Shown: in pieces, positions 17,034-24,944 of the stretch
Layout: the number at the start of each line of letters is the position of its first letter
Numbering within the stretch: the stretch's first letter is position 1
Source: Desulfosudis oleivorans
GTDB taxonomy: Bacteria; Desulfobacterota; Desulfobacteria; Desulfobacterales; SURF-7
DNA length: 64,000 nt
Direction of reading: 5' to 3'
Assembly: GCA_020723325.1 (NCBI GenBank)
Contig: DYJD01000002.1
Location: 334,291-398,290 of the forward strand
Notes under the pieces: model-generated
Database searches by the model: none
What the model was told of the DNA's origin: nothing
What the model saw: the letters and a program-made list of their open reading frames with translations, nothing else
Position numbers and translations under genes: made by a program

Positions 17034-17846
17034 CTAAGGAGTCAGCTTTGTTTCTATGGATGTGATGCTTTGGGCGCAACCATGTAAAAAAGAAATCACA
17101 TCCATACCATCCATATCTGACTTGGCCGATCCCTGAACCGTTTCATGGAATAGTTCTATTTTTCCCGTTTCTTCTTTTTTTATATGGGCCTTGATAAGCT
17201 TGAGTTGGTTGAAGGTTTGGTTGTAAACAACATGGGGGCCGTAGATGTTGACTCCGGCAGGGCCGGTGCGCTTTTCTCCAATGATCAAATAATCCGGCTG
17301 CGCAAGAAATGCCGGAGCAGGATAGTACCTGAGAAGTTCGGCAAAAAGCGATAAACATATTGATACTTCTTTGGCGTTGCCGGTTTCAAGGGCACAGAAC
17401 CCATCCATCTTTATTGCTTCAAGATCTGAGGGTTCAATATGAAGATCAAGGGCCGATACACATTCGGCATGGATCTGCTTCACCGTATCTGCTTTTTTGC
17501 TGCGAATCACATCGCCATCGTTTAATATTTTAATAATATTACGGATGCTGATCATTTCTTTTACATAAGGACTTTTGCGCATGACAACATCTTCCAAAGT
17601 TGTTGCATACACAGATAGATCATTATCCAGGACAATATAATATGCAGGTGCTCCGGTTTGAACTTTTTGAAAATATAAATCAAGATCCCTGTGACGCTCA
17701 CGCACATACCCGGCCTGTTCAAAAAGGCGGTCCATGGCCTGCTTGTCGATTTTTACCAAGCCGGAAGTCGGTTGAAACGAACGGATCACTTGAAGCGCCT
17801 GTTGATCCAATTCCATTTTCTTGAGGAGATTTTCGCGTAATGCCAT
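17034..17846 (-). CDS. Conserved-looking protein of unknown function
   Basis: The protein is 270 residues, starting at ATG 17846 (MALRENLLKKMELDQQALQV). I do not recognise a family. The first 80 residues are helical and charged. The middle holds a beta-rich stretch (AYYIVLDNDLSVYATTLEDV) and the segment VIRSKKADTVKQIHAECVSA. There is no signal peptide or membrane helix. Codon use looks like that of its neighbours. It is separated from pilQ by an intrinsic terminator and is convergent with the DUF3141 gene, so neither neighbour predicts its role. Confidence 0.6.
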   Translation of the reverse strand: MALRENLLKKMELDQQALQVIRSFQPTSGLVKIDKQAMDRLFEQAGYVRERHRDLDLYFQKVQTGAPAYYIVLDNDLSVYATTLEDVVMRKSPYVKEMISIRNIIKILNDGDVIRSKKADTVKQIHAECVSALDLHIEPSDLEAIKMDGFCALETGNAKEVSICLSLFAELLRYYPAPAFLAQPDYLIIGEKRTGPAGVNIYGPHVVYNQTFNQLKLIKAHIKKEETGKIELFHETVQGSAKSDMDGMDVISFLHGCAQSITSIETKLTP

Positions 17847-17866
17847 GAATACTCCATATCGGTAAA

Positions 17867-17907
17867 AAAAAATGAGGCAGGGGGGCATACCCGCTACCTC
17901 ATTTTTT
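17867..17907 (-). terminator. Intrinsic terminator of the pil operon
   Basis: On the minus strand the stem formed by AAAAATGAGG (about 17868-17877) and CCTCATTTTT (17897-17906) is followed by a long T run (the A run at 17864-17872 on the plus strand). It lies about 20 bases after the pilQ stop. Confidence 0.75.
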
Positions 17908-17925
17908 GTCTAATTTGTTCAGCCG

Positions 17926-20874
17926 CTACATTTGGTCCTCCAACTGAGCGATTCGAGGAGTGACAAAAATGAGAAGCTCGTTTTTCTTTTCAGATATGGT
18001 CTTATTCTTGAACAGCCATCCCAAAAGCGGTATTTTTGATAAGACCGGCCAGCGTGTCTGGCTGCTGCTGTTTGATCCCTTAATAATTCCGCCGATGACG
18101 ATAGTATCACCGTCATTGACCAGCAGCTCGGTATTGGCTTCATTGGTGGCCAGCGATGGCACGCCGTTGATCAAATCCGCCACATCGTTCTTTGTAATGT
18201 TCATTTTCATGGATATGCGATTATCCGGCGTGACATGCGGTGTTACTTTTAACTCCAAGTCTATTTTCTTGAATTTATTTGTGGCCAGCCCTGATGAATC
18301 CCGTTCGACATAGGGGTATTCAAGGCCTTGTTTTATAAGCGCCTCTTTATTGTCAAGGGTGACGATTTTCGGTGCTGATATAATTTTACCGTCGCCGGCA
18401 ACTTCGAGCGCCGTCAACTCTGCCGATAATGAAAAAGGAGTCCCCACAATCCGGGAAAAACTTGCGCCGATTGTGCCGGAAGCAGATACAGGATGATTCA
18501 TGGCAATGCTTAAGGTGGAAATGTCGGAAGCTCCCGGTGCACTGGTGGCCGTACGCTGACTGGAAATTCCCCATCTGGTTCCGATACTTTGAGAAAAGTT
18601 CTCACTTACTTCAACAACCCGGGCTTCGATAATGACCTGGGGGGTGACTTTATCAATCTGTTTTACAATATTTTTAGCCTTTGAGATGATTTCAGCCGTA
18701 TCAGTAATGATTATTTGATTGTTGCGCGTATCGACACCGATTTTTCCGCGATCAGGGGATTTTATTTCATCAAGTCGCGGCTTGATGTCTGCTGAAGCAT
18801 TTGCGTAACTGATGGGAATATATTCAGTATAAATGGGCTCCAAGGCTTTTTTCTGTTCTTTTAAAGTGGCTTCGGCTTTCAGGGCATCGGCCTTTTGCTT
18901 TTCTTCCTCCCCAAGGGTTTTTATCGTGACGATACGAACGATGTCCCCTTCGGGAATCTGACCCAGTTGATTCATTTTCAATATTAAATCCAGGACCTGG
19001 TCCCACGGTACCGGTTTAACCAATGTCAACGTCACTTTTCCACTCACATCCTGATCAATGGCAAAGTTTTTGCCGCTCACATCTCTCAGAATGCGCAGAA
19101 CATTTTTAATATCGGTTTGATAAAAGTCGAGTGCTATCTTTTCCCCTGTATACCGCTTGACAGCCGGCTTTTTCAGGGAGGAGGCAGCTTCTTCAACAGG
19201 TTTTATGTCCTCTTCAACATCCGTTTCGATTTCTGCCTTGGGTATTTCCACCGCCGCTTCTTTATCAAGGCCAGCAAGCTTTTCTGCTTCAACCGCTTCT
19301 GATACCGGTACCGGCGTCGATACTATGGATGACAACTTGGTGGGTTCAGCCGGGGGCTCTGCTGCAAACGGCTTGGCTGCCTGCACTTGCTCGGGGATTT
19401 TATTCAAAACCGGCAGCTTCTCTTCTTCCAATGGTTTTGGTGCGATGGTTGAAGCCGCGAAATTAATCCGAATCTGCGTATCGGTTTGCTCCACATCATA
19501 GGGTACTGCTTCACGCAGCTCCACAAGAATTCGGGCGTTTTTCACATCACTGGTCTGAATAGGCAGAATCCTATCAATTGCGCTTTCAAAACGATCTGTA
19601 ATTAGCGGCCGCTTGCGATAGTCTAAAATTTTGGTATTTTCCAATTGAAGTTGAATCCGTTTTTCATCAATTTTGGAGACATTGTAGGTGACTGGTTTGG
19701 ATGTGCCGACAATGACGCTGGACTCACCCTTGTCCATGCTTACAAAATCAATGCGGTTGACGATGGCAATTTCCTGAGAAGATCTGGGTGCGGCTTTGCC
19801 CTTTTTTACCGCAGGCGTTGCCATAGCCGCTTGTTTCGGTATATCCTTAGGTGCTGGAGATTCAGGAACGGCCTTTTCAGCACCGGCAACCGAAGCTGCG
19901 GTTAGATTTTGGCCCAAACGGATCGCAAGTCCGTTTTCTACTGTTTCAGCCTGAAATGATGAAAGATATGCATCCTCAGTGTCGATTACTATGCGTACGC
20001 GTTCGGGATAGCCAAAATAGCGTATATTTTTTACCCATTTGGATTTTACCGGTACGGTTTGTTGTTTGGCAAAAGAACTTTTAACCCCATATAAATCAAA
20101 TACGATGCGGGCGGGATTGCTCAGCGCAAAAGATTTATAATCAGATACCGGATGATCCGTCATTACTGAAACAGTTATACTATCATCGGATTCGTTGGCA
20201 GATACCTTCCGCAACGCATTCACTCCCGCGATAAGCGCCTGCTTGGATGCAGGTTCAGCCGCTGGAGGTGCTTCCACAACGGCCGCGGCTTCCTCCGGCA
20301 CCGCCTCTGTGGCGACTGCTACCGGGATCTTTTCCCCCTCCGCTTGTCCCATTGCAGGAGGTTGCGATCCTATCGTATCCTCTTTCGCTGTAACCCCCTG
20401 TGTCCCCGCGACTCCCGGGCCTTCGCCTGCCGCCTCCATTGACTTTTTAAAACTTATTTTCAGCGCATCGCCGTCACGCACGATTTCATAGGGTGCATCC
20501 ACCTTTAATGCAATCGTTACCTTGGACGGTCCCTTTTCAACCAGCTCTGCCGCCTTAATGGTGCCGACCACACTACCGTCGATTTGATACTCGGTTTTTG
20601 CAATACCGAGCGAAGTTTCCGGAAAATACAAGACGATTCCAAGCGGCATCGGCTGTTTGACGGAAGTATACGTCAGCAGTCGATTTCCCACAATAGACAC
20701 GATTGTCGACTCCGGTGTGTCTGCGGTGCGGATATCCGTGATCAGCTTGGATTGCAAGTCGTTTGACGGAGAATCCGTCGCGGCATTTTCCTGTTTGGGG
20801 GTCATTTTTGAGGCACAAGCAACCAAAACCAAGACCCAAACCAATATGAAACCTTTTTTACCGATCTTAATCAT
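17926..20874 (-). CDS. pilQ: Type IV pilus secretin PilQ
   Basis: This is a 982-residue outer-membrane secretin through which the pilus passes. It begins MIKIGKKGFILVWVLVLVAC, a lipoprotein-type signal ending at a cysteine. Three AMIN-like peptidoglycan-binding repeats follow (about 45-145, 225-320, 365-470), then a Pro/Glu-rich linker, an STN domain (IALDFYQTDIKNVLRILRDV, about 575-640), a short N1 domain (ISYANASADIKPRLDEI) and the secretin barrel ending TPRIAQLEDQM. The start chosen has GAGGGTG upstream; ATG 20901 or 20916 would add 9 or 14 residues. Three AMIN domains are more than the one or two usual in PilQ. It is the last gene of pilMNOPQ. Confidence 0.92.
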   Translation of the reverse strand: MIKIGKKGFILVWVLVLVACASKMTPKQENAATDSPSNDLQSKLITDIRTADTPESTIVSIVGNRLLTYTSVKQPMPLGIVLYFPETSLGIAKTEYQIDGSVVGTIKAAELVEKGPSKVTIALKVDAPYEIVRDGDALKISFKKSMEAAGEGPGVAGTQGVTAKEDTIGSQPPAMGQAEGEKIPVAVATEAVPEEAAAVVEAPPAAEPASKQALIAGVNALRKVSANESDDSITVSVMTDHPVSDYKSFALSNPARIVFDLYGVKSSFAKQQTVPVKSKWVKNIRYFGYPERVRIVIDTEDAYLSSFQAETVENGLAIRLGQNLTAASVAGAEKAVPESPAPKDIPKQAAMATPAVKKGKAAPRSSQEIAIVNRIDFVSMDKGESSVIVGTSKPVTYNVSKIDEKRIQLQLENTKILDYRKRPLITDRFESAIDRILPIQTSDVKNARILVELREAVPYDVEQTDTQIRINFAASTIAPKPLEEEKLPVLNKIPEQVQAAKPFAAEPPAEPTKLSSIVSTPVPVSEAVEAEKLAGLDKEAAVEIPKAEIETDVEEDIKPVEEAASSLKKPAVKRYTGEKIALDFYQTDIKNVLRILRDVSGKNFAIDQDVSGKVTLTLVKPVPWDQVLDLILKMNQLGQIPEGDIVRIVTIKTLGEEEKQKADALKAEATLKEQKKALEPIYTEYIPISYANASADIKPRLDEIKSPDRGKIGVDTRNNQIIITDTAEIISKAKNIVKQIDKVTPQVIIEARVVEVSENFSQSIGTRWGISSQRTATSAPGASDISTLSIAMNHPVSASGTIGASFSRIVGTPFSLSAELTALEVAGDGKIISAPKIVTLDNKEALIKQGLEYPYVERDSSGLATNKFKKIDLELKVTPHVTPDNRISMKMNITKNDVADLINGVPSLATNEANTELLVNDGDTIVIGGIIKGSNSSSQTRWPVLSKIPLLGWLFKNKTISEKKNELLIFVTPRIAQLEDQM

Positions 20875-20905
20875 CTTTTTTTCACCCTCGAAATATGCCA
20901 TTTGG

Positions 20906-21622
20906 TCATTCTCCAAGAGGTTTCAGAATTTTAAGCTCTCTTTTCTGAAGGGATGTTTTTCCCAAAATGTTCTCAACCTCTTCTTCGACAACAATGCGAT
21001 CTTTTAATATTTCAACCACCCTGCCCGAGGACATACCCATATAAGTTCCGACGGTAACAACATACCCTTTTCCACCTGAATCAGCAATCATGGCGCGATT
21101 GCCGCTCTTTGCAAGTATTGTACCCATTAAGCTCAATTGACTCAAATCGACTTTTTCAAGCGGTGTTAAATGACTTCGTCTTTGTTTTTTTACCGGACTG
21201 CTGACCTCTTCTGTAACAGCCTGTTCTTCTTTAAATAAGGGCATAAAAGGATCGATCTTTCCGGCGGGGTTATATAGCTCGGACACCGGTTTATTTTCCG
21301 CTGCCGCGGTTTCTTCTTTTGGGGTTTCTGCTTGAGGTTGTGCCGGTGCTTTTTCATCTATTTTGGTTGCCGGTTGGGTTTCCGGTTTGGAAGGCGCGGC
21401 ATCTGCTGAAGGTGCCCCTTGCGGAGCTACTGCCGGCTGGGTGCTTTTCGGCTTTTCCTCGGCACCGTCCTTTTTTTCCTGTGTTTCCTGGGAAGCAATT
21501 TTCTTTGCAACCGGGATTGATTTGTTGGCGGAATCATCCGACGGCTTTCCGCAACCTAACAATCCAAACGCTGCCGACATGAATAAAACGACTATCGTTC
21601 CTTTAACAATATGTCGATGCAT
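20906..21622 (-). CDS. pilP: Type IV pilus assembly lipoprotein PilP
   Basis: The protein is 238 residues with a lipobox signal (AAFGLLGC). A long Ala/Pro/Glu-rich linker (about 30-125) is followed by the PilP beta-sandwich: LEKVDLSQLSLMGTILAKSG, RAMIADSGGKGYVVTVGTYM and RVVEILKDRIVVEEEVENIL. PilP connects the inner-membrane PilNO complex to the PilQ secretin. The linker is longer than in Pseudomonas PilP. Its stop lies within the N-terminal region of the longest pilQ frame. Confidence 0.9.
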   Translation of the reverse strand: MHRHIVKGTIVVLFMSAAFGLLGCGKPSDDSANKSIPVAKKIASQETQEKKDGAEEKPKSTQPAVAPQGAPSADAAPSKPETQPATKIDEKAPAQPQAETPKEETAAAENKPVSELYNPAGKIDPFMPLFKEEQAVTEEVSSPVKKQRRSHLTPLEKVDLSQLSLMGTILAKSGNRAMIADSGGKGYVVTVGTYMGMSSGRVVEILKDRIVVEEEVENILGKTSLQKRELKILKPLGE

Positions 21623-21625
21623 GGC

Positions 21626-22273
21626 TTATTTCCCTTTTCTGCCTTTTTGCTCATTTACTTGTTTCGGGGTGCTCTCAGCATCGATAAACCGATACGTGAC
21701 GGCCGTACATGAAATGTCGAGAATCATTTTACCGCCGACATTGGTATTGACAATACCAATATTATTAATGTTTACAATTCTGGGTAGCTCAGCCACTTTG
21801 GCATAAAAAAGGGCAAGATTATGATAATTGCCCTGCATTTTAATAGCAACCGGAATTTCCGCATAAAAGCCCTTTGAGACCTCATTATTGGGCTGAAATA
21901 AAAAGAATTCCAACCCGGCATCACGACCGGACTGGGAGATGCTCGACAACAAGGAAGGTATTTCTTTTTTTTCCGGAAGCGTTTTTTTGGCGAGCTCAAA
22001 TTGTATTTTGGCTTCTTCCATCTTCTTCTGATAGGTTTCCAGTTGAACCGCTTTTTCTTTTGTTGTTTTTAGCTGCTCCTGGAGCTTGGCCAAATTATCT
22101 TCCAGGCGACTGATTTCATCATGCTTCGGAAGATAAACAAAATAAATGAAGATGCCGGTAATCACCAAGATAGAGCTGCTATAAATCAAATAGCGCTGAA
22201 TCTTTGTCAATTCTCCGATTTTGCTGATCAGCGGTTCAACTTTTTCAAGAATGGTATGGGGGCTCTTTTCCAT
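21626..22273 (-). CDS. pilO: Type IV pilus inner-membrane protein PilO
   Basis: The protein is 215 residues. A cytoplasmic N-terminus, one membrane helix (YLIYSSSILVITGIFIYFVY, about 29-48), a periplasmic coiled-coil (ISRLEDNLAKLQEQLKTTKE) and a ferredoxin-like domain with FYAEIPVAIKMQGNYHNLAL match PilO. It forms a dimer with PilN. It starts eight bases after the pilN stop and ends three bases before pilP. Confidence 0.92.
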   Translation of the reverse strand: MEKSPHTILEKVEPLISKIGELTKIQRYLIYSSSILVITGIFIYFVYLPKHDEISRLEDNLAKLQEQLKTTKEKAVQLETYQKKMEEAKIQFELAKKTLPEKKEIPSLLSSISQSGRDAGLEFFLFQPNNEVSKGFYAEIPVAIKMQGNYHNLALFYAKVAELPRIVNINNIGIVNTNVGGKMILDISCTAVTYRFIDAESTPKQVNEQKGRKGK

Positions 22274-22281
22274 TTGATTCC

Positions 22282-22848
22282 TTACTTACTAGCTGCGCTC
22301 GCTGTACTCGCTGGTTTTATGCAAGTAATTTCAAAGCTTTGTAATTTTTGTTTGCTGATATTTTCTTGCCTGACTGCTTCCAGAATAACATCGGAAAATA
22401 GTTTTGATTCTTCTAAACGGACCATAAAATCCGCTGTGGTTTTTTGGTCTAGGGCAATGCCGGATATTTTAACATTTGCTTGTGAAATGGTCAGGGCTTT
22501 GAGCCACATTCGGTTGGGTATTGCCAATTGGGTCATGGCATCCATGAACTGCACCGGTTCTTTGCGATTTTTATCCAGCTCCTTCATAACATCATTGCGC
22601 TTTTGCAGGGCGTCCAAATTCTTTTTAATAGCATCCACTTCGGCAGCTTGTTTCTGATAATGCTGGAGTTCCTTATTGGTGCTCTCCACCTGGCGCTTGA
22701 GTCCATTAATTTTGGAGGTTAAATAAATCTGGAAATAACCCATCACCAAAAAAGTAAGCACAAGTGTTAAAATAAAAAGTGTGACCTGTCGGCGAATATT
22801 TTCGCTTTTCCGTGCCGCTCGGAAAGGTAGCAGATTGATCTTGATCAT
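22282..22848 (-). CDS. pilN: Type IV pilus inner-membrane protein PilN
   Basis: The protein is 188 residues and begins MIKINLLPFRAARKSENIRR: the INLLP motif binds the groove of PilM. A membrane helix follows (about 24-44), then a coiled-coil and a small periplasmic domain. The ATG overlaps the pilM stop (ATGA), consistent with coupled synthesis of the partners. Confidence 0.93.
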   Translation of the reverse strand: MIKINLLPFRAARKSENIRRQVTLFILTLVLTFLVMGYFQIYLTSKINGLKRQVESTNKELQHYQKQAAEVDAIKKNLDALQKRNDVMKELDKNRKEPVQFMDAMTQLAIPNRMWLKALTISQANVKISGIALDQKTTADFMVRLEESKLFSDVILEAVRQENISKQKLQSFEITCIKPASTASAASK

Positions 22849-23900
22849 TTATCATTCACCCTTCTGATCGCCAAACCCATACATATCGCTGCTTGTGGGG
22901 CCATTTTATTCAAATACGTGCTGTCCAAATTTCTTTCGTCGACGGTAAACTTTTCAAAAGGGTTGATTATATTTACTTCCGTTGATGTTTGCGACGCTAA
23001 TAAGGAGCGAAACTCTTTTATATTGGCGCCGCCGCCGCTCAACATGATTCGTTTAATATGATCATCAGGATAGGTCGAATAGAAAAAATCCAGCGCTCTA
23101 CGAATTTCCGTTGTCCAATCCGCCACCACGGAAGAAACAATCTCGCTTAAATCTTCCTGCGGCATTCTGTCCTGATTTTCATTGTTTTTTATCTCTTCAG
23201 CCTCTTGCGCCGAACAATTGATTTGTGAAACAATTTTATGATTGATCTGGCTGCAACCTAAAGAGACATCGCGCATGAAAACGGAAGTGACTCCCTTAAG
23301 TATATTTAATGATGTTTTATTTGCACCAATGTCGATAAGTGCGACACATTCATCCGTAGTAGTATAATTTGATTCATAAATATTCTGGAGCGCAAAGGCA
23401 TCCACATCAATGATGCATGGATTCAGCCCGGCGATATCAAGCACATTCAGATAATCATTAATCATTTCTTTTTTGGCAGCCACCAGCAATACGCTCATCT
23501 GGTTGGGATTGCGTTCACTGCCGCCGAGAATTTGAAAATCCAGGTTAACATCGCTGATATCAAATGGGATATATTGTTCTGCTTCCAGATGAATAACATC
23601 TTGAAGCTGGGCTTCATTCATTGTCTGGACATTAATTTTTTTTACAATGACGGAATAGCCGCTCACCGAAATCGCGACATTTTGTTCTTTAATATTATAG
23701 AGCTTAAATAGCTGGCGAATGGAATCGGCGGCTCCTTCCGGGTTTTTAATTCCATCTTCTTCAATAATTCCGGGTGCAATGTCCAGGGCTCCGAATTTTG
23801 TAACCATATAGCCGGAAGAAGTCTTGATGACTTCCCCGACTTTGATGGTTCGTGAACCGATGTCCAGTCCTACAAGGTGGTCTTTTTTTCCAAAAATCAT
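22845..23900 (-). CDS. pilM: Type IV pilus assembly ATPase-like protein PilM
   Basis: This is a 351-residue actin/FtsA-like cytoplasmic protein. The phosphate-1 motif is LVGLDIGSRTIKVGEV near the N-terminus, ALIDIGANKTSLNI forms phosphate 2, and IMLSGGGANIKEF is the adenosine motif. PilM binds the PilN N-terminus on the inner face of the membrane. It heads the pilMNOPQ run, nine bases downstream of the XRE gene. Confidence 0.93.
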   Translation of the reverse strand: MIFGKKDHLVGLDIGSRTIKVGEVIKTSSGYMVTKFGALDIAPGIIEEDGIKNPEGAADSIRQLFKLYNIKEQNVAISVSGYSVIVKKINVQTMNEAQLQDVIHLEAEQYIPFDISDVNLDFQILGGSERNPNQMSVLLVAAKKEMINDYLNVLDIAGLNPCIIDVDAFALQNIYESNYTTTDECVALIDIGANKTSLNILKGVTSVFMRDVSLGCSQINHKIVSQINCSAQEAEEIKNNENQDRMPQEDLSEIVSSVVADWTTEIRRALDFFYSTYPDDHIKRIMLSGGGANIKEFRSLLASQTSTEVNIINPFEKFTVDERNLDSTYLNKMAPQAAICMGLAIRRVNDK

Positions 23901-23909
23901 GATTCGCTC

Positions 23910-24107
23910 TTATTCATTAAATATCTTGTGTTGATCAGAAAGCTTGTAGCCAAGAGCCAGGATAATTTTGCGTTTGGTTTCCATCCGACAAGGCTTGCCT
24001 TGCTCTATCCGGGCAATCGTTATCGGAGAAACATTGGCTTTCCTGGCAAGTTCGGACTTGCTCATCAAAAGCGATTCTCTGATTTTGCTGAGAGAACTTT
24101 TTCTCAT
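23910..24107 (-). CDS. Small XRE-family DNA-binding protein
   Basis: The protein is 65 residues and consists almost wholly of one helix-turn-helix: LLMSKSELARKANVSPITIA then RIEQGKPCRM. It precedes pilM by nine bases on the same strand, so it is probably cotranscribed and may regulate the pilus operon. I recall similar small XRE genes before pilM in related bacteria, but cannot verify that here. Confidence 0.8.
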   Translation of the reverse strand: MRKSSLSKIRESLLMSKSELARKANVSPITIARIEQGKPCRMETKRKIILALGYKLSDQHKIFNE

Positions 24108-24160
24108 AACCCATTACCTTGTTTGAAACTTGTTATTTTAAATTGATTTTGTATGCATTA

Positions 24161-24186
24161 ATTATATTAAATTAACACTAAGTCAA
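24161..24186 (-). promoter_or_regulatory. Putative promoter of the XRE-pilMNOPQ operon
   Basis: On the minus strand TTGACT (24186-24181) is followed by overlapping TATAAT/TAATTA candidates at about 24166-24159, 14-16 bases away. The 24108-24323 intergenic region is very AT-rich and holds no gene. Confidence 0.4.
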
Positions 24187-24323
24187 GTAAATTATATATA
24201 AATATAATGTAATTTTAGTTCACTAACAGGATATTGAATAAAAAAAAATAAGAACTACCATCTATAGTGGATAAAAAAAATTCCATGAGATGAAACAATA
24301 TAGCGAAAAATAATTTTCCTGTG

Positions 24324-24944
24324 TTAGGGACCTTTGTTAATGGCGATCAAGGGCAATACCATGCTCAGCCATTGAGAGCGAAGTCCACGATAATAATCGG
24401 CATCTTCAATAATAATGGACTGGATCGCCATTCCCCGCATGACGTAAAGCGTAAGATTCAGCAAGACATCAACTCCCACTTTTGTTTTTCCCGTTGTATG
24501 AAAATTGGCATGCCAAAGCTCATCCAGGGTGATAAAAAACCTTCTGATCACCGGCGCCAATCGCCGGCGCAACTCCCTGTCGGTTCGACAGGCCACATGA
24601 AATTCAAGCCAAATATCACGGTAGGGTCCCTGGTAGAAATTATCCCAGATGTATTCGATTAAAAAACCCAGCTCTGCATCTTTGGTTTTACTCATTAATA
24701 CCAATTCGCTAGCGCTTTTCACCGGTCCCTGTAGAAAATATTCAGCGGCTGCCGCCACAAGCTCTTTTTTGCTGCTGTAGTGATGTCGCCAGGCTCCTCT
24801 TGAAACACCTGCTCTTTTTAAGATCTGGGTGAGTGATGCGCCATGATAACCAAGTTCTTGAAGGCAAGCAAGGGTCGCTTCCATCAGGCGCAATCGCATG
24901 ACCTTGCTCTTTTCTTCCTGTGTCTGAGGCTTACCGTTTTTCAT
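24324..24944 (-). CDS. TetR-family transcriptional regulator
   Basis: The protein is 206 residues. The N-terminal helix-turn-helix (residues about 20-65) contains GYHGASLTQILKRAGVSRGA then WRHHYSSKKELV. The ligand domain (FLIEYIWDNFYQGPYRDIWL) matches the TetR C-terminal fold, ligand unknown. The start lies 13 bases inside the end of the penicillin-binding protein gene, so it is translationally linked to it and may regulate envelope or chemosensory genes. Confidence 0.88.
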   Translation of the reverse strand: MKNGKPQTQEEKSKVMRLRLMEATLACLQELGYHGASLTQILKRAGVSRGAWRHHYSSKKELVAAAAEYFLQGPVKSASELVLMSKTKDAELGFLIEYIWDNFYQGPYRDIWLEFHVACRTDRELRRRLAPVIRRFFITLDELWHANFHTTGKTKVGVDVLLNLTLYVMRGMAIQSIIIEDADYYRGLRSQWLSMVLPLIAINKGP

